Source: an uncultured Pseudomonadota bacterium
Lineage (GTDB): Bacteria; Pseudomonadota; Gammaproteobacteria; Burkholderiales; Eutrophovitaceae
NCBI GenBank assembly: GCA_937983055.1
Contig: CALJLA010000212.1
Coordinates: 1-20,072, forward strand
Direction: 5' to 3'
DNA: 20,072 bases
Part shown: piece by piece, positions 1-6,690 of the stretch
How positions within the stretch are numbered: the stretch's first letter is position 1
Layout: every line of letters begins with the position of its first letter
Position numbers and translations under genes: made by a program
The notes under the pieces: model-generated
Seen by the model: the letters and a program-made list of their open reading frames with translations, nothing else
Database searches by the model: none
What the model was told of the DNA's origin: nothing

Positions 1-2
1 TC

Positions 3-2774
3 GCCCCCGGCGCCGTCATCAGCTCGTTGCCGGTCAATCTCAGCGGGGCGCAGCCGGCCGGCGGGGGCGAGGCGGGCGCGACGGCCGCCACGGAGGTGCG
101 GCGCACGGTGTGCACGCATTGCTCGGTCGGCTGCTCGGTGGACGCGGTGGTGCAGAACGGCGTGTGGGTGCGCCAGGAGCCGGTGTTCGATTCGCCGATC
201 AACCTCGGCGCCCACTGCGCCAAGGGCGCATCGGTGCGCGAGCACGGGCATGGCGACCATCGGCTCAAGTATCCGATGAAGCTGGTGAACGGCAAGTACG
301 AGCGCATTTCCTGGGACGCCGCGCTGGAGGAAATCGGCGGCAAGCTGCTGGAAATCCGCGACAGCAGCGGTCCGGACGCGGTGTTCTGGGTCGGGTCGAG
401 CAAGCACTCCAACGAGCAGGCGTACCTGCTGCGCAAGTTTGTCTCGTTCTGGGGGTCGAACAACTGCGACCACCAGGCGCGTATCTGCCATTCCACCACC
501 GTCGCCGGCGTTGCCAACACCTGGGGCTACGGCGCGATGACCAATTCCTACAACGACATGCAGAAATCGAAATGCATGTTGTTCATCGGCTCGAACGCCG
601 CCGAGGCGCATCCGGTGTCCCTGCTGCACATCCTGCACGCGAAGGAAGGCGGCTCGAAGATGATCGTGGTGGATCCGCGCTTCACCCGTACCGCGGCCAA
701 GGCGGACCATTTCGTGCGCATCCGCCCGGGCAGCGACATTCCGTTCGTGTGGGGCGTGCTCTACCACATCTTCAAGAACGGCTGGGAGGACCGCCGCTAC
801 ATTTCCGAGCGCGTCTATGGCATGGAAGACGTGCGCAAGGAAGTGATGAAATGGACGCCGGAGCGGGTCAAGGACATTACCGGCGTCGACGAGAAAGACA
901 CTTACCAGGTCGCCAAGACCCTGCACGAGAATCGCCCCGGCACGGTGGTCTGGTGCATGGGCATTACCCAGCACACCGTCGGCAACGCCAACGTGCGCGC
1001 CCTGTGCATTCTCGAGCTGGCGCTCGGCAACATCGGTGTGTCGGGTGGCGGCGCGAATATCTTCCGCGGGCACGACAACGTGCAGGGCGCCACCGACGTC
1101 GGCCCGAACCCGGAATCGCTGCCGGGCTATTACGGCCTCTCCGAAGGGGCGTGGAAGCACTGGTGCGGCGTCTGGGGCCTCGACTACGAGTGGGTGAAGA
1201 GCCGCTACGCCTCCAAGGAGATGATGGAGAAACCCGGCATGACGGTGTCGCGCTGGATCGACGGGGTGCTCGAGGCGCCCGAGCATATCGACCAGAAGGG
1301 CAACCTGCGGGCACTCATCTACTGGGGTCATGCGCCGAACAGCCAGACTCGCGGCGCGGATATGAAGCAGGCGATGGAAAAGCTCGATTTGATGGTGATC
1401 ATCGACCCGTACCCGACGGCCTCGGCGGTGATGCCGGAACGCAAGGAGGGTGTGTATCTGCTGCCGGCGAGCACCCAGTTCGAGACCAGCGGCAGCTGCA
1501 CCGCGTCTAACCGCTCGCTGCAGTGGCGTGAGAAGGTGATCGACCCGCTGTTCGATTCGAAACCGGATCACACCATCATGTACGCGTTTGCCAAGAAGTT
1601 CGGCTTCGCGGACCAGCTGGTGAAGAACGTAAAGCTGGTGAAAGACAAGGACGGCTGGGACGAGCCGGTGCCCGAAGACATCCTGCGCGAGATCAACCGC
1701 GGCACCTGGACCATCGGTTACACCGGGCAGTCGCCTGAGCGGCTCAAGCTGCACATGAAGCACATGCACACCTTCGACCCGGTCACGCTGCGCGCCAAGG
1801 GCGGGCCGTGCGACGGAGACTACTTCGGCCTGCCGTGGCCGTGCTGGGGCACGCCGGAGATGAAGCATCCGGGCACCCATGTGCTGTACAACACCTCACT
1901 GCCGGTGAAGGACGGCGGCCTGTGCTTCCGCGCCAACTTCGGCGTCGAGCGCAACGGCGTCAGCCTGCTGGCGGCGGCAGGCTCGCATCCGAAGGGATCG
2001 GATATCGACGGCGGCTATCCCGAGTTCGACCACACCCTGCTGAAAAAGCTCGGCTGGTGGAACGAACTCAGCGCCGAGGAGAAGAAGGCGGCGGAGGGCA
2101 AGAACTGGAAGACCGACGTCTCCGGCGGCATTATCCGTGTGGCGATCAAGCACGGCTGTGCGCCTTTCGGCAACGCGCGCGCGCGCGCGGTGGTATGGAA
2201 TTTCCCCGATCCGGTGCCGCTGCATCGCGAGCCGCTCTATACCAACCGCCCGGACCTGGTCGACCAGTACCCGACCCACGATGATCTCAAGACCTTCTGG
2301 CGCCTGCCGACGCTGTACAAGTCGATCCAGGCACAGAACCGCAATGCGGTGCAGACCTACCCGCTGATTCTCACCAGCGGGCGATTAGTCGAGTACGAAG
2401 GCGGCGGCGAGGAGACGCGGTCCAATCCGTGGCTCGCCGAACTGCAACAGGAGATGTTCGCCGAGATCAATCCGAAGGACGCCAACGACCGGGGCGTGCG
2501 CCACGACGAGTACATGTGGGTGGAAACGCCGAGCAAGGCGCGCATCAAGGTGAAGGCGCAAGTGACCGAGCGGGTGGCGCCGGGCGTGATGTTCATGCCG
2601 TTCCATTTCAGCGGTTGGTGGATGGGCAAGGACCTGCTCGACCGCTACCCGGAGGGGGCCGCGCCGATCGTGCGCGGAGAGGCGATCAATACCGCCACGA
2701 CTTATGGATACGACTCGGTGACGATGATGCAGGAGGCCACCAAGGTCACGCTGTGCCGCTTCGAGCGGGCGTGA
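3..2774 (+). CDS. fdhA: Formate dehydrogenase, catalytic alpha subunit (5' partial)
   Basis: Molybdopterin (Mo- or W-bis-MGD) catalytic subunit that oxidises formate to CO2 and passes electrons to the Fe-S subunit. The frame is open from base 3; its first possible in-window start is a TTG at 27, but the true start and any Tat signal probably lie upstream. Numbering from that TTG, Cys29, Cys32, Cys36 and Cys64 form the N-terminal [4Fe-4S] site. The motif ARICHSTTVAG places Cys154 at the metal ligand position with His155 beside it, so this is the Cys form, not selenocysteine. The molybdopterin domains follow, and the dinucleotide-binding C-terminal domain begins near residue 775 (YPLILTSGRLVEYEGGG). 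The visible 915 residues are near the family's usual length, so only a leader is missing. It is followed 30 bases later by the Fe-S subunit gene, with AAGGAG before the next start. Family assignment is secure; Mo versus W cannot be read from sequence. Confidence 0.95.
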   Translation, partial: APGAVISSLPVNLSGAQPAGGGEAGATAATEVRRTVCTHCSVGCSVDAVVQNGVWVRQEPVFDSPINLGAHCAKGASVREHGHGDHRLKYPMKLVNGKYERISWDAALEEIGGKLLEIRDSSGPDAVFWVGSSKHSNEQAYLLRKFVSFWGSNNCDHQARICHSTTVAGVANTWGYGAMTNSYNDMQKSKCMLFIGSNAAEAHPVSLLHILHAKEGGSKMIVVDPRFTRTAAKADHFVRIRPGSDIPFVWGVLYHIFKNGWEDRRYISERVYGMEDVRKEVMKWTPERVKDITGVDEKDTYQVAKTLHENRPGTVVWCMGITQHTVGNANVRALCILELALGNIGVSGGGANIFRGHDNVQGATDVGPNPESLPGYYGLSEGAWKHWCGVWGLDYEWVKSRYASKEMMEKPGMTVSRWIDGVLEAPEHIDQKGNLRALIYWGHAPNSQTRGADMKQAMEKLDLMVIIDPYPTASAVMPERKEGVYLLPASTQFETSGSCTASNRSLQWREKVIDPLFDSKPDHTIMYAFAKKFGFADQLVKNVKLVKDKDGWDEPVPEDILREINRGTWTIGYTGQSPERLKLHMKHMHTFDPVTLRAKGGPCDGDYFGLPWPCWGTPEMKHPGTHVLYNTSLPVKDGGLCFRANFGVERNGVSLLAAAGSHPKGSDIDGGYPEFDHTLLKKLGWWNELSAEEKKAAEGKNWKTDVSGGIIRVAIKHGCAPFGNARARAVVWNFPDPVPLHREPLYTNRPDLVDQYPTHDDLKTFWRLPTLYKSIQAQNRNAVQTYPLILTSGRLVEYEGGGEETRSNPWLAELQQEMFAEINPKDANDRGVRHDEYMWVETPSKARIKVKAQVTERVAPGVMFMPFHFSGWWMGKDLLDRYPEGAAPIVRGEAINTATTYGYDSVTMMQEATKVTLCRFERA

Positions 2775-2804
2775 TCGGTAGCCCTAGCCAAGGAGACGCC
2801 TGAT

Positions 2805-3419
2805 ATGGCCAGAATGAAGTTTCTGTGCGACGCCGAGCGCTGCATCGAGTGCAACGCCTGCGTGACCGCCTGCAAGAACGAGCATGAGGTGCCGTGGGGC
2901 GTGAACCGGCGCCGGGTGGTCACCATGAACGACGGCGTGCCCGGCGAGCGCTCGATGTCGGTGGCCTGTATGCACTGCTCCGACGCGCCGTGCATGGCGG
3001 TCTGCCCGGTCGACTGCTTCTACAAGACCGAAGACGGCGTGGTGCTGCACGACAAGGACCTGTGCATCGGCTGCGGCTACTGTTTTTACGCCTGTCCGTT
3101 CGGGGCGCCCCAGTTTCCGCAGAGCGGCGCCTTCGGCATGCGCGGCAAGATGGACAAGTGCACCTTCTGCGCCGGCGGACCGGAGAAGGACACTTCCGAG
3201 GAGGAGTTCGCCAAGTACGGACGCAACCGCCTCGCTGAAGGCAAGCTGCCGGTGTGCGCGGAGATGTGCTCGACCAAGGCGCTGCTTGGCGGCGACGGCG
3301 ATGTGCTGGCCGACATCTACCGCGAGCGGGTGCTGGTGCGCGGCAAGGGCTCGGAAGTCTGGGGCTGGGGCACCGCCTACGGCAAGCCGGACAAGCCGGC
3401 CGGGGACCCGCAGTCATGA
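2805..3419 (+). CDS. fdhB: Formate dehydrogenase iron-sulfur (beta) subunit
   Basis: Electron-transfer subunit of 204 residues with four ferredoxin-like cysteine clusters. Cys8, 13, 16, 19 and 23 form the N-terminal motif (CIECNACVTAC). Cys55, 58, 63 and 67 form the next, and Cys87, 90, 93 and 97 the third (CIGCGYCFYAC). A final set lies in MDKCTFC and LPVCAEMC. It should carry electrons from the catalytic subunit to the cytochrome b subunit. Unlike the E. coli FdnH type (about 294 residues) it has no C-terminal membrane helix, so anchoring must come from other subunits. The ATG start has AAGGAG at 2789-2794. Its stop overlaps the next gene's start (ATGA at 3416-3419), suggesting translational coupling. 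Confidence 0.95.
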   Translation: MARMKFLCDAERCIECNACVTACKNEHEVPWGVNRRRVVTMNDGVPGERSMSVACMHCSDAPCMAVCPVDCFYKTEDGVVLHDKDLCIGCGYCFYACPFGAPQFPQSGAFGMRGKMDKCTFCAGGPEKDTSEEEFAKYGRNRLAEGKLPVCAEMCSTKALLGGDGDVLADIYRERVLVRGKGSEVWGWGTAYGKPDKPAGDPQS

Positions 3420-3637
3420 GGGCGGCTCTGTTCGCGACCGCGCTTGCGGCGCTGCTGGCCGGCTGCGGCGAGACGCCGCAGCACTACCAGTACCAGGAGG
3501 GCCGCTACGCCGGCAAGCCGGACACGCCGCCCTGGAACCACGATCGCTTCGAACACAGCCGCGAGCAGTGGCACGAGCAGATCAAGACACGAAACTGGAA
3601 GCAGAGCGAGTACACCCGCATCCGGGGGGGAGGCTGA
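3416..3637 (+). CDS. Small lipoprotein of the formate dehydrogenase operon
   Basis: A 73-residue protein overlapping the fdhB stop by four bases (ATGA). The N-terminus is a short hydrophobic signal ending in a lipobox, LAGC, with Cys17 as the predicted lipidated residue. Gly follows at +2, not the Asp that would retain it in the inner membrane. The mature part is small, hydrophilic and rich in aromatic and charged residues (GKPDTPPW, then RNWKQSEYTRIR). It has no catalytic motif that I recognise. Its position between the Fe-S and cytochrome b genes, with overlap on one side and one base between its stop and the next start on the other, strongly suggests a complex partner or assembly factor. 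That role is inference; no function is known to me. Confidence 0.8.
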   Translation: MRAALFATALAALLAGCGETPQHYQYQEGRYAGKPDTPPWNHDRFEHSREQWHEQIKTRNWKQSEYTRIRGGG

Positions 3638-3638
3638 C

Positions 3639-4646
3639 ATGCGCCGCCTGCTGATGGCGGTCTGGCTGGCGCTGACCGCCATGCTCGGCGGCGCGGTAAC
3701 GGCGGCGGACAGCCAGAACCCGCAGGTCGAGCAGCAGCAGGTGCAGCCGCTCAACAACGCCCCGGTCTGGCGTGCCGTGCGCTACGGCGAGCCGGGCGTG
3801 ACCCAGGTGCGCGGGGTCGACAGCAACGTGCTGATCCAGGCCTCCGGCGAGACCTGGCGGCAGATCAGGAACGGGCCGATAACGCTCTACGGCGGGGTGC
3901 TGCTCATCCTGGTGCCGATCGGGATCCTCGGCTTCTACCGCCTCGCCGGCCCGATCAAAACCCACGATGCGCCGACCGGCCGCAAGCTGGAGCGCTTCTC
4001 GCGCTGGGAGCGCATCGTTCACTGGACGACCGCGATTACGTTCGTGATTCTTGCGCTGACCGGCATCCTGCTGCTGTTCGGCAAGCACCTGCTGATTCCC
4101 CTGATCGGCTACGAGGCGTTTTCCTGGGTCGGGGCTGCGTCGAAGAACCTGCACAATTTCGTCGGGCCGCTGTTCATCTTCGCGGTCGCGTGCATGTTCT
4201 TCACCTACCTGCGCGAAAACCTGTGGAAGGCGCACGACCTGGAATGGCTGCGCAAGATGACGAAGGTGCTGACTGGCAAGGCGCACGTGCCATCCGGCAA
4301 GTACAACGCGGCAGAAAAGGGCTGGTTCTGGGGCGGTGTCGCCTTTCTGGGGCTGGTGGTCGGGGCCTCGGGCCTGGTGCTTGATTTCGCCAATTTCGGA
4401 CAGGGCAGGGTGGTGATGCAGGTCGCCAATGTGGTGCATGGCGTCGGGGCACTGCTGTTCGTGCTGGCGTCGTTCGGGCACATCTACATGGGGACTATCG
4501 GCACCGAGGGCGCCTTCGATGCAATGATGAGCGGCCAGGTGGACGAAACCTGGGCCAGGGAGCATCACGAACTGTGGTACCGCGAGGCGACCTCGCGTGC
4601 ATCCCCGGCGGCCAGCACCGGCGGAGCGCCCAGACCGGCGGGGTGA
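3639..4646 (+). CDS. fdhC: Formate dehydrogenase cytochrome b (gamma) subunit
   Basis: Membrane subunit of the FdnI/FdoI type that takes electrons from the Fe-S subunit and reduces quinone. It has 335 residues and begins with a signal-like helix ending near TAADS (residues 1-24). A polar stretch of about 55 residues follows. Hydrophobic segments lie near residues 81-103, 128-148, 171-191, 229-250 and 260-288. Candidate haem ligands are His129 (WERIVHWT), His172 (NLHNFVG), His267 (VVHGVG) and His281 (FGHIYMG). The typical C-terminal tail is present (GTIGTEGAFDAM). The ATG at 3639 is chosen because GGGGGGAGG sits just before it and the preceding lipoprotein ends one base earlier. The N-terminal signal and polar region make it longer than E. 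coli FdnI, a layout I associate with betaproteobacterial relatives. Confidence 0.93.
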   Translation: MRRLLMAVWLALTAMLGGAVTAADSQNPQVEQQQVQPLNNAPVWRAVRYGEPGVTQVRGVDSNVLIQASGETWRQIRNGPITLYGGVLLILVPIGILGFYRLAGPIKTHDAPTGRKLERFSRWERIVHWTTAITFVILALTGILLLFGKHLLIPLIGYEAFSWVGAASKNLHNFVGPLFIFAVACMFFTYLRENLWKAHDLEWLRKMTKVLTGKAHVPSGKYNAAEKGWFWGGVAFLGLVVGASGLVLDFANFGQGRVVMQVANVVHGVGALLFVLASFGHIYMGTIGTEGAFDAMMSGQVDETWAREHHELWYREATSRASPAASTGGAPRPAG

Positions 4647-4716
4647 GCGGCGGCGCCTCGATGGGCCCCGACGGCCGGCGTGCGTCACGTTCCCCGGGCC
4701 GGCAGCGGAAGGCTGT

Positions 4717-4722
4717 GATACT
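4717..4722 (+). promoter_or_regulatory. Possible -10 element before mobB
   Basis: GATACT lies about 16 bases before the mobB start, in the 91-base gap after the formate dehydrogenase operon. I see no convincing -35 partner at 16-18 bases. It could give mobB its own promoter, but it could equally be chance. Confidence 0.25.
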
Positions 4723-4737
4723 CGCGACGAGTCAGCC

Positions 4738-5250
4738 ATGAAAGTGTTCGGCATCGCCGGTTATTCCGGCAGCGGCAAGACCACGCTGCTGGAGCGCCTG
4801 ATTCCCCTGTTGACGCAGCAAGGCCTTCGGGTGTCGGTCATCAAGCATGCCCACCATGCGTTCGATGTCGATCGGCCGGGCAAGGATTCCTATCGGCACC
4901 GGGCCGCCGGCGCCACCGAAGTGCTTATCGCCTCGAGCGCGCGCTGGGCGCTGATGCACGAGCTGCGCGGCGACGCCGAACCGGAACTGCCGCTGCTGCT
5001 CACCCGGCTGTCGGCGTGCGACCTGGTGCTGGTGGAAGGCTTCAAGCGCCAGCCGATTCCAAAGCTGGAGATTCACCGCGCCGCTGCCGGTACGCCGCTG
5101 TTGCACCCGGACGACCCCGACATCGTCGCCGTTGCCAGCGACCGTGCACTGGATACCCCGCTGCCGCAGTTCGCGCTGGACGACTATCACGGCATCGCGC
5201 GATTCATCGTCGACTTCCGCCGGCCCGCAGCGTTGGTGGCACAGCGATAG
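4738..5250 (+). CDS. mobB: Molybdopterin-guanine dinucleotide biosynthesis protein MobB
   Basis: A 170-residue GTP-binding accessory protein for attaching GMP to molybdopterin, working with MobA to make the guanine dinucleotide form used by enzymes such as formate dehydrogenase. The N-terminal P-loop GYSGSGKTT spans residues 8-16. The family motif VIKHAHHAFDVDRPGKDS follows, and DLVLVEGFK marks the second conserved block. Length is normal for a stand-alone MobB. The start is the ATG at 4738; no strong ribosome binding site is visible. It opens a cofactor cluster (mobB-moaD-moaE-modE) 91 bases after the formate dehydrogenase operon, which supports a role in supplying that enzyme. No mobA is in the window. 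Confidence 0.93.
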   Translation: MKVFGIAGYSGSGKTTLLERLIPLLTQQGLRVSVIKHAHHAFDVDRPGKDSYRHRAAGATEVLIASSARWALMHELRGDAEPELPLLLTRLSACDLVLVEGFKRQPIPKLEIHRAAAGTPLLHPDDPDIVAVASDRALDTPLPQFALDDYHGIARFIVDFRRPAALVAQR

Positions 5251-5260
5251 AATAGGCGGC

Positions 5261-5542
5261 ATGAAACCGACCGATCCGCAAACCGCGATTGTGCAGATTC
5301 TGTATTTCGCGCGCCTGCGCGAGGCCTTCGGTCGCGCCGACGAGGCGCTGGTCCTGCCGGAGGGCGTCGGCGACGTCGGCAGCCTGAGGCGATTTCTCAT
5401 CGGGCGGGGCGGCGCCTGGGCGCTGGAACTCGCGGAAGGACGCGCGGTGCGCATTGCCGTGAACCAGGACATGGCCGATGCGGCGACGCCGGTCGCCGCG
5501 GGCGACGAGGTGGCATTTTTCCCGCCGGTGACCGGAGGCTAA
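5261..5542 (+). CDS. moaD: Molybdopterin synthase sulfur-carrier subunit MoaD
   Basis: Small ubiquitin-fold subunit (93 residues) whose C-terminal glycine is thiocarboxylated and donates sulfur in the conversion of precursor Z (cPMP) to molybdopterin. The diagnostic ending is present: DEVAFFPPVTGG, with the terminal Gly-Gly. The N-terminal strand motif VQILYFARLREAFG is also typical. It starts at the ATG at 5261, ten bases after mobB, and its stop (TAA, 5540-5542) is one base from the moaE start, as expected for two subunits of one enzyme. A few extra N-terminal residues (MKPTDPQTA) precede the usual start, so a slightly later start is conceivable, although no other ATG is in frame nearby. 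Confidence 0.92.
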   Translation: MKPTDPQTAIVQILYFARLREAFGRADEALVLPEGVGDVGSLRRFLIGRGGAWALELAEGRAVRIAVNQDMADAATPVAAGDEVAFFPPVTGG

Positions 5543-5543
5543 G

Positions 5544-5993
5544 GTGACGGTCCGGGTGCAGACCGAGGACTTCGACCTCGCCGACGAGGTCGCAGCCCTG
5601 CGGCGCGGCAATCCGAAGGTGGGCGCGGTGGCCTGCTTCGTCGGCGTTGTGCGCGATCTCAATGAAGGCGATGCCGTCGCGCAGATGACGCTGGAGCAGT
5701 ACCCCGGCATGACCGAGAAGTCGATCGAGAAGATCATCGACGAGGCTCGCGGCCGCTGGGAGATCTACGACGTCATCGTGATCCATCGCGTGGGCACGCT
5801 GGCGCCGACCGATCAGATCGTGCTGGTTGCCGTGTCGAGCGCGCATCGCGGCGAAGCGTTCCAGGCTTGCGAATTCCTGATGGACTACCTGAAGACGCGC
5901 GCACCCTTCTGGAAGAAGGAGGAGACACCCGGAGGCAGTCGCTGGGTGGACGCACGCGCCGCGGACGACCAGGCGGCGGCGCGCTGGCGCTAG
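5544..5993 (+). CDS. moaE: Molybdopterin synthase catalytic subunit MoaE
   Basis: Catalytic partner of MoaD; together they insert the two dithiolene sulfurs of molybdopterin. The protein has 149 residues from a GTG start at 5544, with GGAGG in the preceding gene end (5534-5538). Conserved blocks are visible: GAVACFVGVVRD (28-39), LEQYPGM (50-56), IHRVGTLAPTD (80-90), AHRGEAFQAC (100-109) and KTRAPFWKKE (117-126). Lys117 and Lys124 match the active-site lysines known from the E. coli enzyme (Lys119 and Lys126). It is one base after moaD and followed eleven bases later by the regulator. I see no truncation or missing key residue. Confidence 0.94.
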   Translation: MTVRVQTEDFDLADEVAALRRGNPKVGAVACFVGVVRDLNEGDAVAQMTLEQYPGMTEKSIEKIIDEARGRWEIYDVIVIHRVGTLAPTDQIVLVAVSSAHRGEAFQACEFLMDYLKTRAPFWKKEETPGGSRWVDARAADDQAAARWR

Positions 5994-6004
5994 CCGGAGC
6001 CAGC

Positions 6005-6385
6005 GTGGTCAAGCGCGCGAAGGACGACTTCCCGGCTGCCGAGACGCTGCAGCCGCAGCTGCGCGTCAGCTTCAAGAAATCGATTGCCATGGGACCCGGC
6101 AAGGCCGAGCTGCTGGCGGCGATCGAGGCATCCGGTTCGATCTCGGCGGCCGCACGCCAACTGGGCATGTCGTACCGTCGTGCCTGGCTGCTGGTGGATA
6201 CGATGAATGCCTGTTTCTGCCATCCGGTGGTGGAAACGCTGACCGGTGGGGCGCACGGCGGCGGGGCGCGCGTCACCGACTTTGGCCGCGAGGTCATGCG
6301 GCGGTATCACGCGATGTCACGCAAGGCGGCGGCCAGCGTGGCGGAAGAGATGAACGAGTTCGCGCAGCTGCTCGACCGCGGCTGA
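6005..6385 (+). CDS. modE: ModE-type winged-helix regulator, DNA-binding domain only
   Basis: A 126-residue protein that aligns with the N-terminal DNA-binding half of ModE, the molybdate-responsive regulator. The helix-turn-helix reads GSISAAARQLGMSYRRAW at residues 44-61, followed by LVDTMN. The wing region VVETLTGGAHGGGARVTDFG then leads into a C-terminal helix. Full-length ModE (about 260 residues) has two Mop/TOBE domains that bind molybdate; here the protein ends before them. The start chosen is GTG at 6005, with GGAG about eight bases upstream; an ATG at 6089 would cut into the domain. It is the last gene before two ModE-type operators and the modB gene, so it is the natural candidate to bind them. 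How it would sense molybdate is not evident from the sequence. Confidence 0.85.
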   Translation: MVKRAKDDFPAAETLQPQLRVSFKKSIAMGPGKAELLAAIEASGSISAAARQLGMSYRRAWLLVDTMNACFCHPVVETLTGGAHGGGARVTDFGREVMRRYHAMSRKAAASVAEEMNEFAQLLDRG

Positions 6386-6436
6386 TCCGTCGGCCGATCA
6401 TTGCTGTTGGCCCTGGCGTTTCGCCACTGTGTCGGC

Positions 6437-6465
6437 TTGACACGGGACGCTATATTCGGTGAAAT
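6437..6465 (+). promoter_or_regulatory. Candidate promoter overlapping the first ModE box
   Basis: A perfect -35 hexamer TTGACA (6437-6442) is followed after 17 bases by TGAAAT (6460-6465), a four-of-six match to TATAAT. The better hexamer TATATT at 6451 is only 8 bases from the TTGACA and so is not its partner. Transcription would start near 6472, and the operator covers the -10 region, as expected for repression. Confidence 0.45.
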
Positions 6466-6470
6466 ACAAC
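6449..6470 (+). promoter_or_regulatory. ModE-type operator 1
   Basis: GCTATAT, 8 bases, ATACAAC. It has the same geometry as the perfect site at 6628-6649 and matches 12 of its 14 half-site positions. The half-sites resemble the known E. coli modA operator (GTTATAT, 8 bases, ACATAAC, recalled from memory). It overlaps a candidate promoter and lies 64 bases past the modE stop. Confidence 0.6.
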
Positions 6471-6482
6471 GGAGGGTTGGAT

Positions 6483-6536
6483 TTGCCCGACCGCTTCCCC
6501 CAGGGGCGCGCAGACAGACCCTTCTTTCGAGCCTGA
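6483..6536 (+). CDS. Possible 17-codon ORF under ModE operator 1
   Basis: TTG at 6483 sits six bases after a strong ribosome binding site, GGAGGG (6471-6476), and opens a 17-codon frame ending in TGA at 6534-6536: MPDRFPQGRADRPFFRA. An earlier in-frame TTG at 6477 touches the binding site and is unlikely to be used. The stop is one base before a perfect hairpin. It could be a leader peptide, a microprotein, or chance coding inside a small RNA. No homology is claimed; the evidence is position, ribosome binding site and terminator only. Confidence 0.3.
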   Translation: MPDRFPQGRADRPFFRA

Positions 6537-6537
6537 T

Positions 6538-6562
6538 GGCGGGACCCGAACCGGGTCCCGCC
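6538..6562 (+). terminator. Perfect hairpin, probable intrinsic terminator
   Basis: GGCGGGACCCG pairs fully with CGGGTCCCGCC (11 bp, loop AAC). It is followed by AACTTTCTT, a short T-rich run. It could end the mobB-moaD-moaE-modE transcript, end a short transcript from the promoter at 6437, or both. It separates modE from modB. Confidence 0.65.
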
Positions 6563-6627
6563 AACTTTCTTCCCCTCCCGGTACCACGTCAGGAACGCGA
6601 TCACCATGAGGTCTGATGGCGAACAGT

Positions 6628-6649
6628 GTTATATTCCATCCGATATAAC
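6628..6649 (+). promoter_or_regulatory. ModE-type operator 2 at the modB promoter
   Basis: Perfect inverted repeat GTTATAT, 8-base spacer, ATATAAC. This closely matches the E. coli modA ModE operator as I recall it. The right arm contains TATAAC (6644-6649), a good -10 candidate with a weak upstream CGAACA (6620-6625) 18 bases before it. Binding here would block transcription of modB and the genes behind it. The site is 41 bases before the modB start. Confidence 0.75.
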
Positions 6650-6654
6650 GCTTT

Positions 6655-6670
6655 GCGGCCTTCCGGCCGC
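6655..6670 (+). other. Short hairpin in the modB leader
   Basis: GCGGCC, loop TTCC, GGCCGC, followed by TTTCTC. It lies between operator 2 and the modB start. It is small for a terminator and may be leader structure or chance in G+C-rich DNA. Confidence 0.3.
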
Positions 6671-6690
6671 TTTCTCACGCCCCGTTCCGC

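Larger units (their letters stand above)
6386..6690 (+). other. Regulatory gap between modE and modB
   Basis: A 305-base stretch without a confirmed gene. In order it holds a TTGACA element (6437-6442), a ModE-type operator (6449-6470), a GGAGGG site followed by a possible 17-codon ORF (6483-6536), a perfect hairpin (6538-6562), a second ModE-type operator over a TATAAC element (6628-6649), and a short hairpin (6655-6670) just before modB. No riboswitch of the molybdenum-cofactor type is recognisable. The layout suggests two separately controlled transcription starts. Confidence 0.7.

Noticed and set aside
480..500. Selenocysteine site in formate dehydrogenase
   Set aside because: The codon at the metal-ligand position (486-488) is TGC for Cys, not TGA, so no SECIS element is needed.
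2174..2189. (CG)8 run inside fdhA as a phase-variable repeat
   Set aside because: It encodes an Ala/Arg stretch in frame and is short; G+C-rich coding DNA gives such runs often, and no frame disruption is seen.
4647..4737. Molybdenum-cofactor riboswitch before mobB
   Set aside because: The gap is 91 bases, shorter than that element, and no matching stem pattern is visible.
3582..4754. A 390-codon - strand open frame opposite the cytochrome b gene
   Set aside because: The + strand frame has membrane helices and haem-ligand histidines; the antisense translation is compositionally a shadow.
6437..6456. TTGACA paired with TATATT as a promoter
   Set aside because: The spacer is only 8 bases, too short for a sigma-70 promoter. 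TGAAAT at 17 bases is the workable partner.
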